Positions 10,072-18,910 of a stretch of DNA of 64,000 nt are shown here, one piece after another. This stretch comes from Lichenihabitans psoromatis (GTDB lineage Bacteria; Pseudomonadota; Alphaproteobacteria; Rhizobiales; Beijerinckiaceae): NCBI RefSeq assembly GCF_004323635.1, contig NZ_CP036515.1:3783501-3847500 (forward strand), in the 5' to 3' direction. Each line of letters begins with the position of its first letter. Within the stretch, counting starts at the first letter, position 1. The position numbers and the translations under genes are program-made. The notes beneath the pieces were generated by a model. It saw nothing but the letters and a program-made list of their open reading frames with translations, searched no databases and had not been told where the DNA came from.

Positions 10072-10623
10072 TCACTTGGTGTCGGATGCCAGCCGCATCG
10101 TCACGATTTTGTCGGGCGCATCGACCGCACCGTTGTTGTCGCTCGATCCCTTCTTGATCTTGTCGACGACGTCCATGCCGGCCGTCACCTCGCCGAACAC
10201 AGTATATTTGCCGTTGAGGAAAGGCGCGTCAGCCAAGCAGATGAAGAACTGCGAATTCGCCGAATCCGGGCTCTGCGATCGCGCCATGCCAAGAGTGCCG
10301 CGCTTGAACGGGGTGGCGTTGAATTCGGCCTTCAAGTCGGGAAGCTTCGAACCGCCTGTTCCGGTTCCGGTCGGGTCACCCGTCTGGGCCATAAAGCCAT
10401 CGATCACGCGATGGAACACAATCCCGTCGTAGAAATGTTGAGACGTCAACTTCTTGATCTGCGCGACATGCTTGGGTGCGAGATCTGGCCGCAGCTCGAT
10501 GGTGATCCGGCCATCTTTGGTGTCGAGATAGACCGTGTTGGCATCTGCCGCAAAAGCGGTTCCGCTTGCGACCGCAAGCACGAACGGAATGGCGAGCATC
10601 AGATCGCGGCGTCTGAGTGTCAT
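10072..10623 (-). CDS. Cyclophilin-type peptidyl-prolyl isomerase, periplasmic
   Basis: A 183-residue cyclophilin with an N-terminal signal peptide (LMLAIPFVLAVASGTAFAA), so it acts on proline bonds of proteins in the periplasm (PpiA-like). Core motifs are FHRVIDGFMAQTG and NSANSQFFI. The start has a strong GAGGAGA ribosome-binding site. First gene of the apparent operon that continues with the exported hypothetical, the cytosolic cyclophilin, queA and tgt. Upstream, 10624-10874 holds no gene that I can support and should contain the operon promoter. Confidence 0.92.
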   Translation of the reverse strand: MTLRRRDLMLAIPFVLAVASGTAFAADANTVYLDTKDGRITIELRPDLAPKHVAQIKKLTSQHFYDGIVFHRVIDGFMAQTGDPTGTGTGGSKLPDLKAEFNATPFKRGTLGMARSQSPDSANSQFFICLADAPFLNGKYTVFGEVTAGMDVVDKIKKGSSDNNGAVDAPDKIVTMRLASDTK

Positions 10624-10853
10624 GACGTCTCCTCGAATTCAGAGCTGCCGTTCACGCTTGGCTGAGAGGCACAATGCGAAAAGACGGCAACATTGGTATG
10701 AGCGGGACACGACGTCCCAAGGCGGCCTCTGCTTACCACCGCAGGATGTGGTGGCAAGCCTCGCGACCCACAAGGCTCGACTGGACGTGCGACGCTGCCT
10801 ATCGACAACAACTCGCCCAACCCTTCTGCACTGTCCGGCTGTCCTGAACGCCA

Positions 10854-10876
10854 GACACGCTGCCGGAGGACGTGTC
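10854..10876 (-). terminator. Weak hairpin at the end of cimA
   Basis: GACACG and CGTGTC form a 6-bp stem with an 11-base loop directly at the cimA stop. There is no U-tract, so a terminator role is only possible. Confidence 0.3.
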
Positions 10877-12473
10877 AAACGGCGCCGGAGATCAACAGCT
10901 TGTAGGTTACGCTGTCGACCAAGGCCTGAAATGACGCATCGATGATGTTGGCCGAGACCCCCACCGTGGTCCAACGCAAGCCGTCCCGATCGCCGCATTC
11001 GATCAGAACACGCGTCACCGCATCCGAGCCGCCCTGGAAGATGCGAACGCGATAGTCCAGCAGCTTCAGGTCGGCGATGTAGCGTTGATACTTGCCGAGA
11101 TCCTTGCGGAACGCGAGATCGAGCGCGTTGACCGGGCCATTGCCTTCGGCGGCCGAAATCAGCGACTCGCCGTCGACCGAGACCTTCACGATGGCCTCCG
11201 ACACGGTGACGTGTCGCCCCGCGGCGTCGAAGCGCCGCTCGACGTTCACACTGAACCGTTCCACATCGAAATAATGTGGAACGTCCCCCAGCACGCGACG
11301 GGCCAACAGCAGAAACGAGGCGTCGGCCCCTTCATAGGCATAGCCAAGCGCTTCTTTCTCCTTCACCTCGTCGAGCAGGCGCTGGAGGCGCGGATCGTCG
11401 CGATTGACCGCGATTCCGAGCCGCTCCAGTTCCGCAAGGATGTTCGATCGCCCACCCTGGACCGAAACCAGAACCTTGCGGCTGTTGCCGACGCTCGCGG
11501 GGACGATATGCTCGTAGGTGCGCGGGTCTTTCGCGACCGCCGAGGCGTGAATGCCGGCCTTTGTCGCGAAAGCACTGGACCCGACATAGGGCGCGTGGAC
11601 GTCGGGCGCGCGGTTCAGAAGTTCGTCGAACGCATGCGACAGCTTGGTGAGACCCGCCAATTTGTCGACCGTGACGCCGATCGTGAAGCGGTCGGCATAG
11701 TCGGGCTTCTGCAGCAGCGTCGGGATCAGCGACACGAGATTGGCATTGCCGCACCGCTCGCCAATGCCGTTCAGCGTTCCCTGAATTTGCCTGACGCCGG
11801 CCCGAACCGCCGCGAGCGAATTGGCCACCGCATGTTCGGTATCGTTATGCGTGTGGATGCCAAGGTGGCTTCCAGGAATCTCTCTCGCGACCTCGGCCAC
11901 GATCGCCTCGATCTCGTTCGGCAAGCTGCCGCCATTGGTGTCGCATAGCACGATCCAGCGCGCACCAGCCTCGAAAGCCGCCTTGGCACAGGATAGTGCA
12001 TAGGTCGGGTTGGCTTTGTAGCCATCGAAAAAATGCTCGCAATCCAGCATTGCTTCGCGACCCCGTGCCACGACAGCCTGGATCGACTCGACGATCCCCT
12101 CGAGGTTCTCGTCCAGCGTCGCGCCCAGCGCGACCCTCACCTGATAGTCCCACGCTTTGGCCACGAACACGACGGCATCGCAATCGGCTTCGAGCAGGGC
12201 CGCGAGGCCCGGATCGTTCGAGGCCGACCGACCAGGCCGCTTGGTCATTCCGAACGCGGCGAAGCGAGCCTTGAGGTCCGGCTTAATGGCGAACAACGCC
12301 GTATCGAGCGGATTGGCACCGGGGTACCCCCCCTCGATATAGTCGATGCCAAGCTCGTCGAGCAGGTGTGCCACACGACGCTTGTCGGCGAGCGAGAAAT
12401 CGACGCCGGTGGTCTGCGCCCCATCCCGCAACGTCGTATCGAAGAGAAAGAGCCGCTCCCGATTCACGGTCAC
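10875..12473 (-). CDS. cimA: (R)-citramalate synthase
   Basis: Condenses pyruvate and acetyl-CoA to citramalate, the threonine-independent entry to 2-oxobutyrate and isoleucine. The HMGL-like TIM barrel starts with LFDTTLRDGAQ and contains IHTHNDTEHAVANS (metal-binding HTH) and GERCGNANL; the C-terminal part is a LeuA-type dimerisation and regulatory domain (EAIVKVSVDGE onward), so feedback control by isoleucine is plausible. The family of 2-isopropylmalate synthases is related, but the order LRDGAQTTGVDFSLADK with the long barrel fits the CimA branch. The GTG at 12473 overlaps the stop of the GNAT gene as GTGA; an alternative GTG lies two codons later. Length 532 residues. Confidence 0.9.
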   Translation of the reverse strand: MTVNRERLFLFDTTLRDGAQTTGVDFSLADKRRVAHLLDELGIDYIEGGYPGANPLDTALFAIKPDLKARFAAFGMTKRPGRSASNDPGLAALLEADCDAVVFVAKAWDYQVRVALGATLDENLEGIVESIQAVVARGREAMLDCEHFFDGYKANPTYALSCAKAAFEAGARWIVLCDTNGGSLPNEIEAIVAEVAREIPGSHLGIHTHNDTEHAVANSLAAVRAGVRQIQGTLNGIGERCGNANLVSLIPTLLQKPDYADRFTIGVTVDKLAGLTKLSHAFDELLNRAPDVHAPYVGSSAFATKAGIHASAVAKDPRTYEHIVPASVGNSRKVLVSVQGGRSNILAELERLGIAVNRDDPRLQRLLDEVKEKEALGYAYEGADASFLLLARRVLGDVPHYFDVERFSVNVERRFDAAGRHVTVSEAIVKVSVDGESLISAAEGNGPVNALDLAFRKDLGKYQRYIADLKLLDYRVRIFQGGSDAVTRVLIECGDRDGLRWTTVGVSANIIDASFQALVDSVTYKLLISGAV

Positions 12474-12988
12474 GACGCTTCGTCGGCGGGCTTGTTCAGG
12501 CCGGCTGCGACGAGATCGAATTCCATCGTCGTATTGCCCAACCACTCACCGCCGACCGACACCATGTTGCGGACCATCGGCACGAAGCCGCGCACCATGA
12601 AAAAGTCTCGCGCCGTATCGCTGGCATCGACGATCAGTTTGGCGGTTCCACGCCCGGCCGCGATCCGCTGCAAGGCGTCGCAGAGCATCGTCGCAACGCC
12701 CTGACGGGCGAGATCCGGCGCGACATAGAGCATACCGATCTTGTCTTTGCCCTCGAGCACCGCAAAGCCGACCGGCTCGCCGGCGAGGCTGGCCACGAGA
12801 GTCAGGCCCCCGGTCAGCCGCTTGGCAAAGTCCGGCGTGTCGGCCAAGGCCGCCCAGGCCTCCCGCTGATCGTCGCTGTAATCTTCTTCGGTCAGGGTCT
12901 CGACGCTGGCTTGGAAGATTGAGGCCAGCATCGGCCCGTCGGTCGGCAGCATCGGCCGCAGGGTTGCGCCGCTCATGCGGTCAGCCAT
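12470..12988 (-). CDS. GNAT family N-acetyltransferase
   Basis: A 172-residue acetyltransferase with the acetyl-CoA binding motif in MLYVAPDLARQGVATMLCDAL (R-Q-G-V-A of motif A) and a preceding LVASLAGEPVGFAVLEG strand. The substrate cannot be told. The ATG at 12988 shares one base with the cysS stop (TGATG) and its own stop overlaps the cimA start, so cysS, this gene and cimA are translationally coupled. The frame is open ten codons further up but that part lies within cysS. Confidence 0.88.
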   Translation of the reverse strand: MADRMSGATLRPMLPTDGPMLASIFQASVETLTEEDYSDDQREAWAALADTPDFAKRLTGGLTLVASLAGEPVGFAVLEGKDKIGMLYVAPDLARQGVATMLCDALQRIAAGRGTAKLIVDASDTARDFFMVRGFVPMVRNMVSVGGEWLGNTTMEFDLVAAGLNKPADEAS

Positions 12989-14373
12989 CAGACGGAACTC
13001 CTTGTGGCGGCATCCCAAGTGGTGGTGCCGTCCTTGTTGTCCTTCAAGGCGACGCCGAGCGCCAGCAGCACGTCGCGCAAGCGATCGGACTCGGCCCAGT
13101 CGCGGGCGGCACGCGCCGCAAGGCGCTGCTCGATCAAGGTTTGCACCTCGGCGGCATCGACCGACAAACCATCGCGACGGCGCGCGGCCCAGGCGGCTGG
13201 CGTGTCCTGCAACAGGCCGAGCACGCGAGCCACGCCAATCCCCGTCATCGGATCGTCGCCGAATAACCGATGCAGATCCCCCAGCATCGCGGGCGTGTTC
13301 ACATCATCGAGAAGCGGCGCCAAAGCCCCGTCGAGCGAGCGACCCACGCTCTCGTCTCGTATCGGCTGGTCGGCCGCGATCGCGTACCAGCGATCGAGCG
13401 TCTTCTCGGCTTCCTCAAGGGCCTGCACGGTCCAGTCGATCGGCTTTTGATAGTGGGTCCGCAGCATGGCAAGGCGTAAGACCTCGCCGGGCCACGACCG
13501 GCCGCCGAACGTTTTGGTGGTGAGCAGATCGTGGATCGTGATGAAGTTGCCCAGCGACTTGGACATCTTCTCTCCCTCGACTTGCAAGAAGCCGTTGTGC
13601 ATCCAGAAGTTCGCCATGGTGGCGTGTCCGAAGGCGCATCGTGTCTGCGCCACCTCGTTCTCGTGATGCGGGAAGATGAGGTCGATGCCGCCGCCATGGA
13701 TGTCGAACACTTCGCCGAGATGTTTCCAACTCATGGCCGAGCATTCGATATGCCATCCGGGGCGGCCGCGTCCCCACGGGCTGTCCCATCCGGGCGCTGC
13801 CGGAGCGGCCGGTTTCCACAGCACGAAATCGCCGTCGTTGCGCTTATATGGAGCCACTTCGACGCGGGCGCCCGCGATCAACTCGTCGAGCGGTCGGCGC
13901 GAGAGCTGGCCGTAATCGGGCATCGAGGGCGTATCGAACAGCACATGACCGTCCGCCGCATAGGCATGGCCGGACGCGATCAGCCGTTCGATGATGGCGA
14001 GCATCTCGGCGATATGCTGCGTGGCGCGGGGCTCGACGGTCGGGACCAAGCAGCCGATCGAGGCAGCGTCCTCCTGGAAACCGCGTGCCGTGGTCTCGGT
14101 CAATTCACCGATCGTGATGCCGCGCTCGGCCGCGCGTGCGTTGATCTTGTCATCGACGTCAGTGATGTTCCGCACGTAGCGAACGTGGTCGACCCCGTAG
14201 AGATGCCGCAACAGGCGATAGACGACATCGAAGACGATCAGCGGGCGGGCGTTGCCGATATGCGCGCGATCGTAGACCGTCGGCCCGCACACATAGAGGC
14301 GCACATCGTCAGCATCGATCGGCGCAAAGTCTTCCTTGCGCCGCGTCAGGCCGTTGTAGAGGCGCAAAACCAT
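12988..14373 (-). CDS. cysS: Cysteinyl-tRNA synthetase
   Basis: Charges tRNA-Cys. The 461-residue protein has the CysRS zinc site (C29 in [10 protein letters not shown], further ligands in ECSAMS and PHHENE), the HIGH-type motif HIGN at about 38-41, and the KMSKS loop [10 protein letters not shown]. The C-terminal helical and anticodon domains are complete ([14 protein letters not shown]). First gene of the cysS-GNAT-cimA unit; 208 bases separate its start from the end of the next feature, and no gene is seen there. Confidence 0.97.
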   Translation of the reverse strand: MVLRLYNGLTRRKEDFAPIDADDVRLYVCGPTVYDRAHIGNARPLIVFDVVYRLLRHLYGVDHVRYVRNITDVDDKINARAAERGITIGELTETTARGFQEDAASIGCLVPTVEPRATQHIAEMLAIIERLIASGHAYAADGHVLFDTPSMPDYGQLSRRPLDELIAGARVEVAPYKRNDGDFVLWKPAAPAAPGWDSPWGRGRPGWHIECSAMSWKHLGEVFDIHGGGIDLIFPHHENEVAQTRCAFGHATMANFWMHNGFLQVEGEKMSKSLGNFITIHDLLTTKTFGGRSWPGEVLRLAMLRTHYQKPIDWTVQALEEAEKTLDRWYAIAADQPIRDESVGRSLDGALAPLLDDVNTPAMLGDLHRLFGDDPMTGIGVARVLGLLQDTPAAWAARRRDGLSVDAAEVQTLIEQRLAARAARDWAESDRLRDVLLALGVALKDNKDGTTTWDAATRSSV

Positions 14374-14559
14374 CGCGTTGTCCCGGCGTGGAGCTTGGCC
14401 GAAGCGCGATCAAGTCATGATGATGGACAAGACAGGTCGCGGGCCAGCGAATGTGCTAGCCAATCCTTGCAAACATGCAGGTCTCGACGTCGAAGCTGTC
14501 CATAGGTGGTGACTAGGCCAAGCAGCCCTGCCGCGTCAACGGCCAAGCACGCGACGCCT

Positions 14560-14580
14560 CATTGGTTGCCCAAACCAATG
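14560..14580 (-). terminator. Hairpin directly after the small hypothetical gene
   Basis: CATTGGTT and AACCAATG form a perfect 8-bp stem with a 5-base loop, starting two bases after the stop codon of the gene at 14582-14932. No U-tract follows, so the strength as an intrinsic terminator is uncertain. Confidence 0.5.
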
Positions 14581-14581
14581 T

Positions 14582-14932
14582 TCAGGCTGACGCGTAGCTG
14601 TCGGATGCATCGCAGGCGGCCGAAGGCTTGGTCGGTCTTGGAATGCGAGCCCCGCTGCGTGGCTCGGGAATACGACGCTCGAGGATCACCTGAAGACCAT
14701 GCAGCAGCGGGAAATCCTGCCCCCGCAAGGCATCGACAAGGTCGCGCCAATCCCGTTCGCCTGCTCGACGAGCGAAGCTGCGGACATGACTTGCTGTCAA
14801 AGCGCCGACACCGACGCCTGCATGCACAGCCTCGGCTTCGATTTCGGCCGCGAATGAGCCGCCGATGGACGCCACCGCAGCCTCGGCAACGCCTTCGTTG
14901 GCGCATGAGTGCAAAAGATCAGACACCAGCAT
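14582..14932 (-). CDS. Small hypothetical protein
   Basis: A 116-residue protein that I cannot tie to a function. It starts with LVSDLLHSCANEGVAEAAVA and contains SHVRSFARRAGERDWRDL and FPLLHGLQVILERRI, with a good mix of helical residues, then a basic proline-containing tail. I recall similar short conserved hypotheticals in related bacteria, but could not check. Support for it being real: a GGGGAGG ribosome-binding site six bases before the ATG at 14932, a hairpin just after the stop, and normal codon use. A TTG one codon upstream is a less likely start. It stands alone between cysS and hydA. Confidence 0.7.
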   Translation of the reverse strand: MLVSDLLHSCANEGVAEAAVASIGGSFAAEIEAEAVHAGVGVGALTASHVRSFARRAGERDWRDLVDALRGQDFPLLHGLQVILERRIPEPRSGARIPRPTKPSAACDASDSYASA

Positions 14933-15064
14933 CAAGACCTCCCCGTCGACCGATGGGATCCATGACTTCGAGACACCCGCCCCCGCGGTTTTGCCGCCAG
15001 CGACGTCTCCAGCCCGGTCTGCTGCCTAGAAACCCATCGAGCCCTAATAATGGCGCGTCGACCG

Positions 15065-15078
15065 ATATGGTGCCATAT
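15065..15078. repeat. Short palindrome in an AT-rich patch
   Basis: ATATGG-TG-CCATAT is a perfect inverted repeat within an AT-rich stretch (to about 15091) upstream of the small hypothetical gene and downstream of hydA. It could be an operator or part of a promoter; nothing proves either. Confidence 0.3.
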
Positions 15079-15141
15079 ATTTATTTATCTTGACTGTTAC
15101 TTTGTCGACGCAACCAAGCGGCCTGCAGCGCGTTTCTGCCC

Positions 15142-16569
15142 TCAACGTTTGACGGGCTGAGGCGCATGGTCGGCCTTGGCGGTCCGCATCGCGACGTTGA
15201 CGGGACTGAAGGGCTGGCGCGCGATAAAGCGCCCGCGTCCTGCATCGGCCGTCACCACGCCATTCTCGTAGACGATCTGACCGCGCGAGAGAGTGATGCG
15301 CGGAAGTCCCTTGCACGCAAACCCCTCGAAGACGTTGTAATCGATCGCTGAAAACTGTTTTGCTGCGGTGATGGTCTTCGTGGCTTCAGGGTCCCAGATG
15401 ACCAGATCGGCGTCGGCACCGGGCTCGATCGCCCCCTTCTTTGGATAGATGTTCAGGATCTTGGCAATGTTGGTCGAGGTGACGGCCACGAACTCGTTCA
15501 TGGTCAGCCGTCCGGTCACAACCCCATGGGTCCAAAGCAGCGGCATGCGATCCTCCAAGCCGCCGGTCCCATTCGGGATCTTCGTGAAATCATCCTTACC
15601 GAAGCGTTTCTGCTCGGTCATGAAAGCGCAGTGATCGGTGGCGACCACTTGTAGCGAGCCGGCCCGGAGACCGTTCCACAGATCGTCCTGGTGCGACTTG
15701 TCGCGAAACGGCGGCGACATCACCCGCCGGGCCGCGTGATCCCAATCAGCGTTTTGATACTCGCCATCGTCGAGCAAAAGATGCTGGATCAGCGGTTCGC
15801 CATAAACGCGCTGGCCGAGGCTACGGGCCCGCCGAATGGCTTCATGGGCTGGAATGCACGACGTATGCACGATGTAGAGCGGCACACCCGCCTGATCGGC
15901 CAACATGATGGCGCGATTGGCGGCCTCGCCTTCGACCTCCGGCGGCCTCGAATAGGAATGCGCCTCCGGGCCGGTGATGCCGGCGTCGAGATAATGCTTT
16001 TGCAGCGCGGCGACGACCTCGCCATTCTCGGCGTGAACGAGGGGCAGCGCGCCCAGTTCGGCGCAACGCTGGAAGGACGCGAACATCTCGCCGTCGTCCA
16101 CCATCAAGGCGCCTTTGTAGGCCATGAAATATTTGAACGTGGTGACGCCGCGCTCGACGACCTTGGCCATGTCGGCGCTAACTTGCGGCGTCCAATACGG
16201 GATGGCCATGTGGAACGAATAATCGGCACAGGCCCGCGTGCCGCGTCGGTCCCAATCGGCCAACGCCTCCATCAAAGGCTGACCATGGTTGGGGATGCAG
16301 AAATCCACCACCATCGTCGTGCCGCCCGACAACGCGGCTTTGGTGCCGATCTCGTAATCGTCCGTCGTGGTGGTTCCCATGAACGGCATTTCGAGATGCG
16401 TATGCGGGTCGATCCCGCCCGGCATCACGAAACAACCGGTCGCGTCGATCGTGGTTTCGCCCGTGAGATCGAGACCGATGGCCGCGATCGTCTCACCCTC
16501 GATCAGGATATCGGCCTTCACGGTGCGATCGGCCGTCACAAGGGTCCCGTTCTTGATCACCACCGACAT
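15142..16569 (-). CDS. hydA: Dihydropyrimidinase
   Basis: Cyclic amidohydrolase that opens dihydrouracil or dihydrothymine to the N-carbamoyl beta-amino acid, the second step of reductive pyrimidine breakdown. The 475-residue protein shows the metal ligands DPHTHLE near the N-terminus, the lysine to be carbamylated in FKYFMAYKG, HAENGEV, HTSC and ATDHC, as in D-hydantoinases and dihydropyrimidinases. The ATG at 16569 is preceded by GGAGGAG. It follows the amidase gene by 70 bases, on the same strand, and both lie divergent from a RutR-like regulator; this supports pyrimidine over hydantoin as substrate. The first-step dihydropyrimidine dehydrogenase is not in the window. Confidence 0.93.
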   Translation of the reverse strand: MSVVIKNGTLVTADRTVKADILIEGETIAAIGLDLTGETTIDATGCFVMPGGIDPHTHLEMPFMGTTTTDDYEIGTKAALSGGTTMVVDFCIPNHGQPLMEALADWDRRGTRACADYSFHMAIPYWTPQVSADMAKVVERGVTTFKYFMAYKGALMVDDGEMFASFQRCAELGALPLVHAENGEVVAALQKHYLDAGITGPEAHSYSRPPEVEGEAANRAIMLADQAGVPLYIVHTSCIPAHEAIRRARSLGQRVYGEPLIQHLLLDDGEYQNADWDHAARRVMSPPFRDKSHQDDLWNGLRAGSLQVVATDHCAFMTEQKRFGKDDFTKIPNGTGGLEDRMPLLWTHGVVTGRLTMNEFVAVTSTNIAKILNIYPKKGAIEPGADADLVIWDPEATKTITAAKQFSAIDYNVFEGFACKGLPRITLSRGQIVYENGVVTADAGRGRFIARQPFSPVNVAMRTAKADHAPQPVKR

Positions 16570-16639
16570 CTCGACCACTCCTCCGTCTTGTCGTCTTCGT
16601 TTTGTCGTCGTCCGACACCTGAAACCAAAGTCGCCGCGC

Positions 16640-17884
16640 TCAGGCGACGATTTCAGCCTTTTCCAACACGGCATGCATCAGCACCTGCGCGCCCGCGCTG
16701 GCCCATTCCGGCTTGATATTCTCGGCCTCGTTATGGCTGATCCCATCGACGCAAGGCGTGAAGATCATCGAGGTCGGCGCGACGCGCGCGAGATAGCAGG
16801 CGTCATGACCAGCGCCCGACACGATGTCGCGATGGCTATAGCCATAAGCCTCGGCTCCGCGCCGCACAGCCGCGATACAGGTTTCATCGAAGGGAACCGG
16901 AGCATAGGAGAACACGCATTTCAGGTCAGCTTCGAGACCGCTCTCGGCGACGATGCGGGCGACACCCTCGCGCAGCGCCGCATCCATCAGATCGAGTTCA
17001 GCGTCTTGCGGGTGGCGAAATTCGCAGGTCATGAAAACCGAGCCTGGGATGACGTTCCGCGATCCAGGATAGGGCGTCAGCATGCCGACCGTCGAGACCG
17101 CCAGCGGCGGGTGTGCAAGTCCGATCGCGTTGACCAGACCGACGATGCGGGCTGCCCCAACCAGAGCGTCGCGCCGGCGCGCCATTGGGGTCGAGCCGGC
17201 GTGGCTCTCGAAGCCCGTCAGGTTGATTTCGTACCAGCGCTGGCCCTGCCCGTGCGTCACAACCCCGATATCGATCGCCTCGTCTTCGAGGATCGGCCCC
17301 TGTTCGATATGGAGCTCGAAAAAGGCATGGACCGGCTTGCCGACCGGCTCGCTGCCCTTGAAGCCGATCCGCTCGAGTTCATCGCCGAATGTCAGGCCGT
17401 CGCGATCGGTCAGGCTGTAAGCATGCTCCTGCGTGTAGGCGCCCGCAAACACGCCCGACGCGATCATGGCAGGCGCGTAACGCGAGCCTTCCTCATTAGT
17501 CCAATTGGCAATCTCGACCGGGTGGCGCGTCTTCACCTTCATGTCGTTCATCGAGCGCATGACCTCGAGAGCCCCGAGCACGCCGAGCACGCCGTCGAAC
17601 TTACCCCCGGTCGGCTGCGTGTCGAGATGGCTTCCCATCAACACGGGCGGCAGGCTTTGGTCCTCGCCGGCTCGCCGCGCAAACATGTTGCCCATCTGGT
17701 CGACCGTGACCGTCAGACCTGCCGCTTCGCACCACGTCGTGAACAAGTGGCGCGATTGCTTGTCGAGGTCGGTCAGGGTCAAGCGATTGCACCCGCCTTT
17801 CGGGGTTCCGCCGATCTTGCCCATCTCCATGAGGCTGTCCCATAGCCGAACGGGATCGACGCGAAGATTGGAGAGATCGGACAT
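16640..17884 (-). CDS. Zn-dependent N-carbamoyl amidohydrolase (beta-ureidopropionase type)
   Basis: M20-family amidase of 414 residues that probably hydrolyses N-carbamoyl-beta-alanine, the product of dihydropyrimidinase. Metal ligands are recognisable in MGSHLDTQPTGGKFDGVLG, WTNEEGSRYAPAM, ELHIEQGPILE and near the end VDGISHNEAE; SGAGHDAC is also typical of the hydantoinase/carbamoylase family. Relatives act on allantoate or L-carbamoyl amino acids, so the exact substrate is inferred from the hydA neighbour. Upstream lies a 121-base divergent region with a palindromic operator and a candidate promoter TTGACC-N17-CTAGCC. Confidence 0.9.
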   Translation of the reverse strand: MSDLSNLRVDPVRLWDSLMEMGKIGGTPKGGCNRLTLTDLDKQSRHLFTTWCEAAGLTVTVDQMGNMFARRAGEDQSLPPVLMGSHLDTQPTGGKFDGVLGVLGALEVMRSMNDMKVKTRHPVEIANWTNEEGSRYAPAMIASGVFAGAYTQEHAYSLTDRDGLTFGDELERIGFKGSEPVGKPVHAFFELHIEQGPILEDEAIDIGVVTHGQGQRWYEINLTGFESHAGSTPMARRRDALVGAARIVGLVNAIGLAHPPLAVSTVGMLTPYPGSRNVIPGSVFMTCEFRHPQDAELDLMDAALREGVARIVAESGLEADLKCVFSYAPVPFDETCIAAVRRGAEAYGYSHRDIVSGAGHDACYLARVAPTSMIFTPCVDGISHNEAENIKPEWASAGAQVLMHAVLEKAEIVA

Positions 17885-17933
17885 GCTGGCTTCGAGGCTC
17901 CATGGATCCGGTTTGCGGTCGGACTTTGCCGGA

Positions 17934-17962
17934 GGCTAGTCTAAGTTCGACCAGACGGTCAA
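17934..17962 (-). promoter_or_regulatory. Candidate promoter of the amidase-hydA operon
   Basis: On the minus strand, TTGACC (17957-17962) and CTAGCC (17934-17939) are separated by 17 bases, upstream of the amidase start at 17884. The -35 lies inside the palindromic operator, which would explain repression. The -10 is poor by E. coli standards. Confidence 0.45.
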
Positions 17963-17965
17963 ACT
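17944..17965. promoter_or_regulatory. RutR-type operator
   Basis: A 22-base inverted repeat in the divergent region: arms AGTT-C-GACC and GGTC-A-AACT pair at eight of nine positions around a 4-base centre. Its core at 17947-17962, TCGACCAGACGGTCAA, matches 12 of 14 defined positions of the E. coli RutR box TTGACCA-NN-TGGTCAA, with one mismatch per half. It lies 40 bases before the regulator start and overlaps the candidate -35 of the amidase promoter, so it could control both directions. Confidence 0.75.
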
Positions 17966-18005
17966 GTCCCGTAAACTCAGATCGAAAAGCCGATATGCTG
18001 ATTTC

Positions 18006-18647
18006 ATGAGCGAAATTCATTCTTTGATGCGAAAAAAGTCGTCAGGTCGAGCCGAAACCGAGGCGCTTCTTCTGGCGGCTGCGGAATCAGTCTTTGCGGA
18101 ACAGGGGTTCGGGGGTGCCACCACGGCTGCGATCGCCAAACGCGCGGGTCTGCCGAAATCCAACCTCCACTATTATTTTCCAACCAAGGAAGCGCTGTAT
18201 CGCGCCGTGCTGGCCAACGTGCTCGAAGCCTGGCTTGCAGCGGCGGCATCGTTCGATCGCGCGGCGAGCGCCGAACAAGCCCTGACCGCCTATATCGAGG
18301 CCAAAATGGATCTCGCCCGGCAGTTTCCGCTCGCCTCCCGCATCTTCGCCAGCGAGATCATGCGTGGCGCACCGCTGGTACAGGACTTCCTCGAGACAAC
18401 CCTGAAGGCATGGCTGGCGCAGCGCGAGCCGATCATCGATGGCTGGATCGCGGCCGGTCAACTCCGCCCCCTCTCGGCCAAGACGCTGATCTATATGATC
18501 TGGGCGACGACGCAGCACTATGCCGATTTTGCCCATCAGATCAAAACGCTGAACGGCGGGCACGATCTCTCGACACGCGAGTTCGACGCCGCCAAGCGGC
18601 AGGTCGTCGAGACGATTCTCGGCGGCATCCTGATCGAGCGTCCGTGA
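18006..18647 (+). CDS. rutR: TetR-family regulator, RutR-like
   Basis: A 213-residue TetR-family repressor. The N-terminal helix-turn-helix runs through GATTAAIAKRAGLPKSNLHYYFPTKEALY; the C-terminal half resembles RutR in IFASEIMRGAPLV and MIWATTQHYADFAHQI, a segment strongly conserved in RutR. E. coli RutR binds uracil and thymine and controls pyrimidine genes. The divergent dihydropyrimidinase and carbamoyl amidase genes, and a RutR-like box between them, fit the same role here. The start at 18006 is the first in-frame ATG; a later ATG (residue 8) exists. Confidence 0.85.
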   Translation: MSEIHSLMRKKSSGRAETEALLLAAAESVFAEQGFGGATTAAIAKRAGLPKSNLHYYFPTKEALYRAVLANVLEAWLAAAASFDRAASAEQALTAYIEAKMDLARQFPLASRIFASEIMRGAPLVQDFLETTLKAWLAQREPIIDGWIAAGQLRPLSAKTLIYMIWATTQHYADFAHQIKTLNGGHDLSTREFDAAKRQVVETILGGILIERP

Positions 18648-18703
18648 CTTAAAGCCATCCCCATGCCACAAGGCAGCCTCGTCTCGGGGACAGGACCGCA
18701 GCC

Positions 18704-18910
18704 ATGAAACTCAGCTCGCGCAATCAGTTAAAGGGCAAAATCGTCGAGGTCGTTAAAGGCCAGACGACCGCCCATGTCCGCCTCGACGTCAATGGGACGA
18801 TCGTGACCGCATCGATCACCAACGAAGCGGTCGATGATCTCGGCCTGAAAGCCGGCATGGATGCCTATGCGGTGGTGAAATCCTCCGACGTCATGTTTGC
18901 GATCGATTGA
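18704..18910 (+). CDS. Molbindin (Mop/TOBE domain protein)
   Basis: A 68-residue single-TOBE protein that binds molybdate in the cytoplasm as a ring-shaped oligomer. The start MKLSSRNQLKGKIVEVVKG and the ITNEAVDDLGLKAG and AVVKSSDVM segments are the standard Mop pattern. It could serve molybdenum storage or homeostasis; no molybdate transporter is nearby, though moaC and moeA appear at the other end of the window. Its TGA stop overlaps the ATG of the next gene by one base. Confidence 0.92.
   Translation: MKLSSRNQLKGKIVEVVKGQTTAHVRLDVNGTIVTASITNEAVDDLGLKAGMDAYAVVKSSDVMFAID

Noticed and set aside
14506..15093. Plus-strand frame of 195 codons in the cysS-hydA gap
   Set aside because: Very rich in Arg, Pro and Ser with no start signals; the minus-strand frame at 14582-14932 has a strong ribosome-binding site and a hairpin after its stop.
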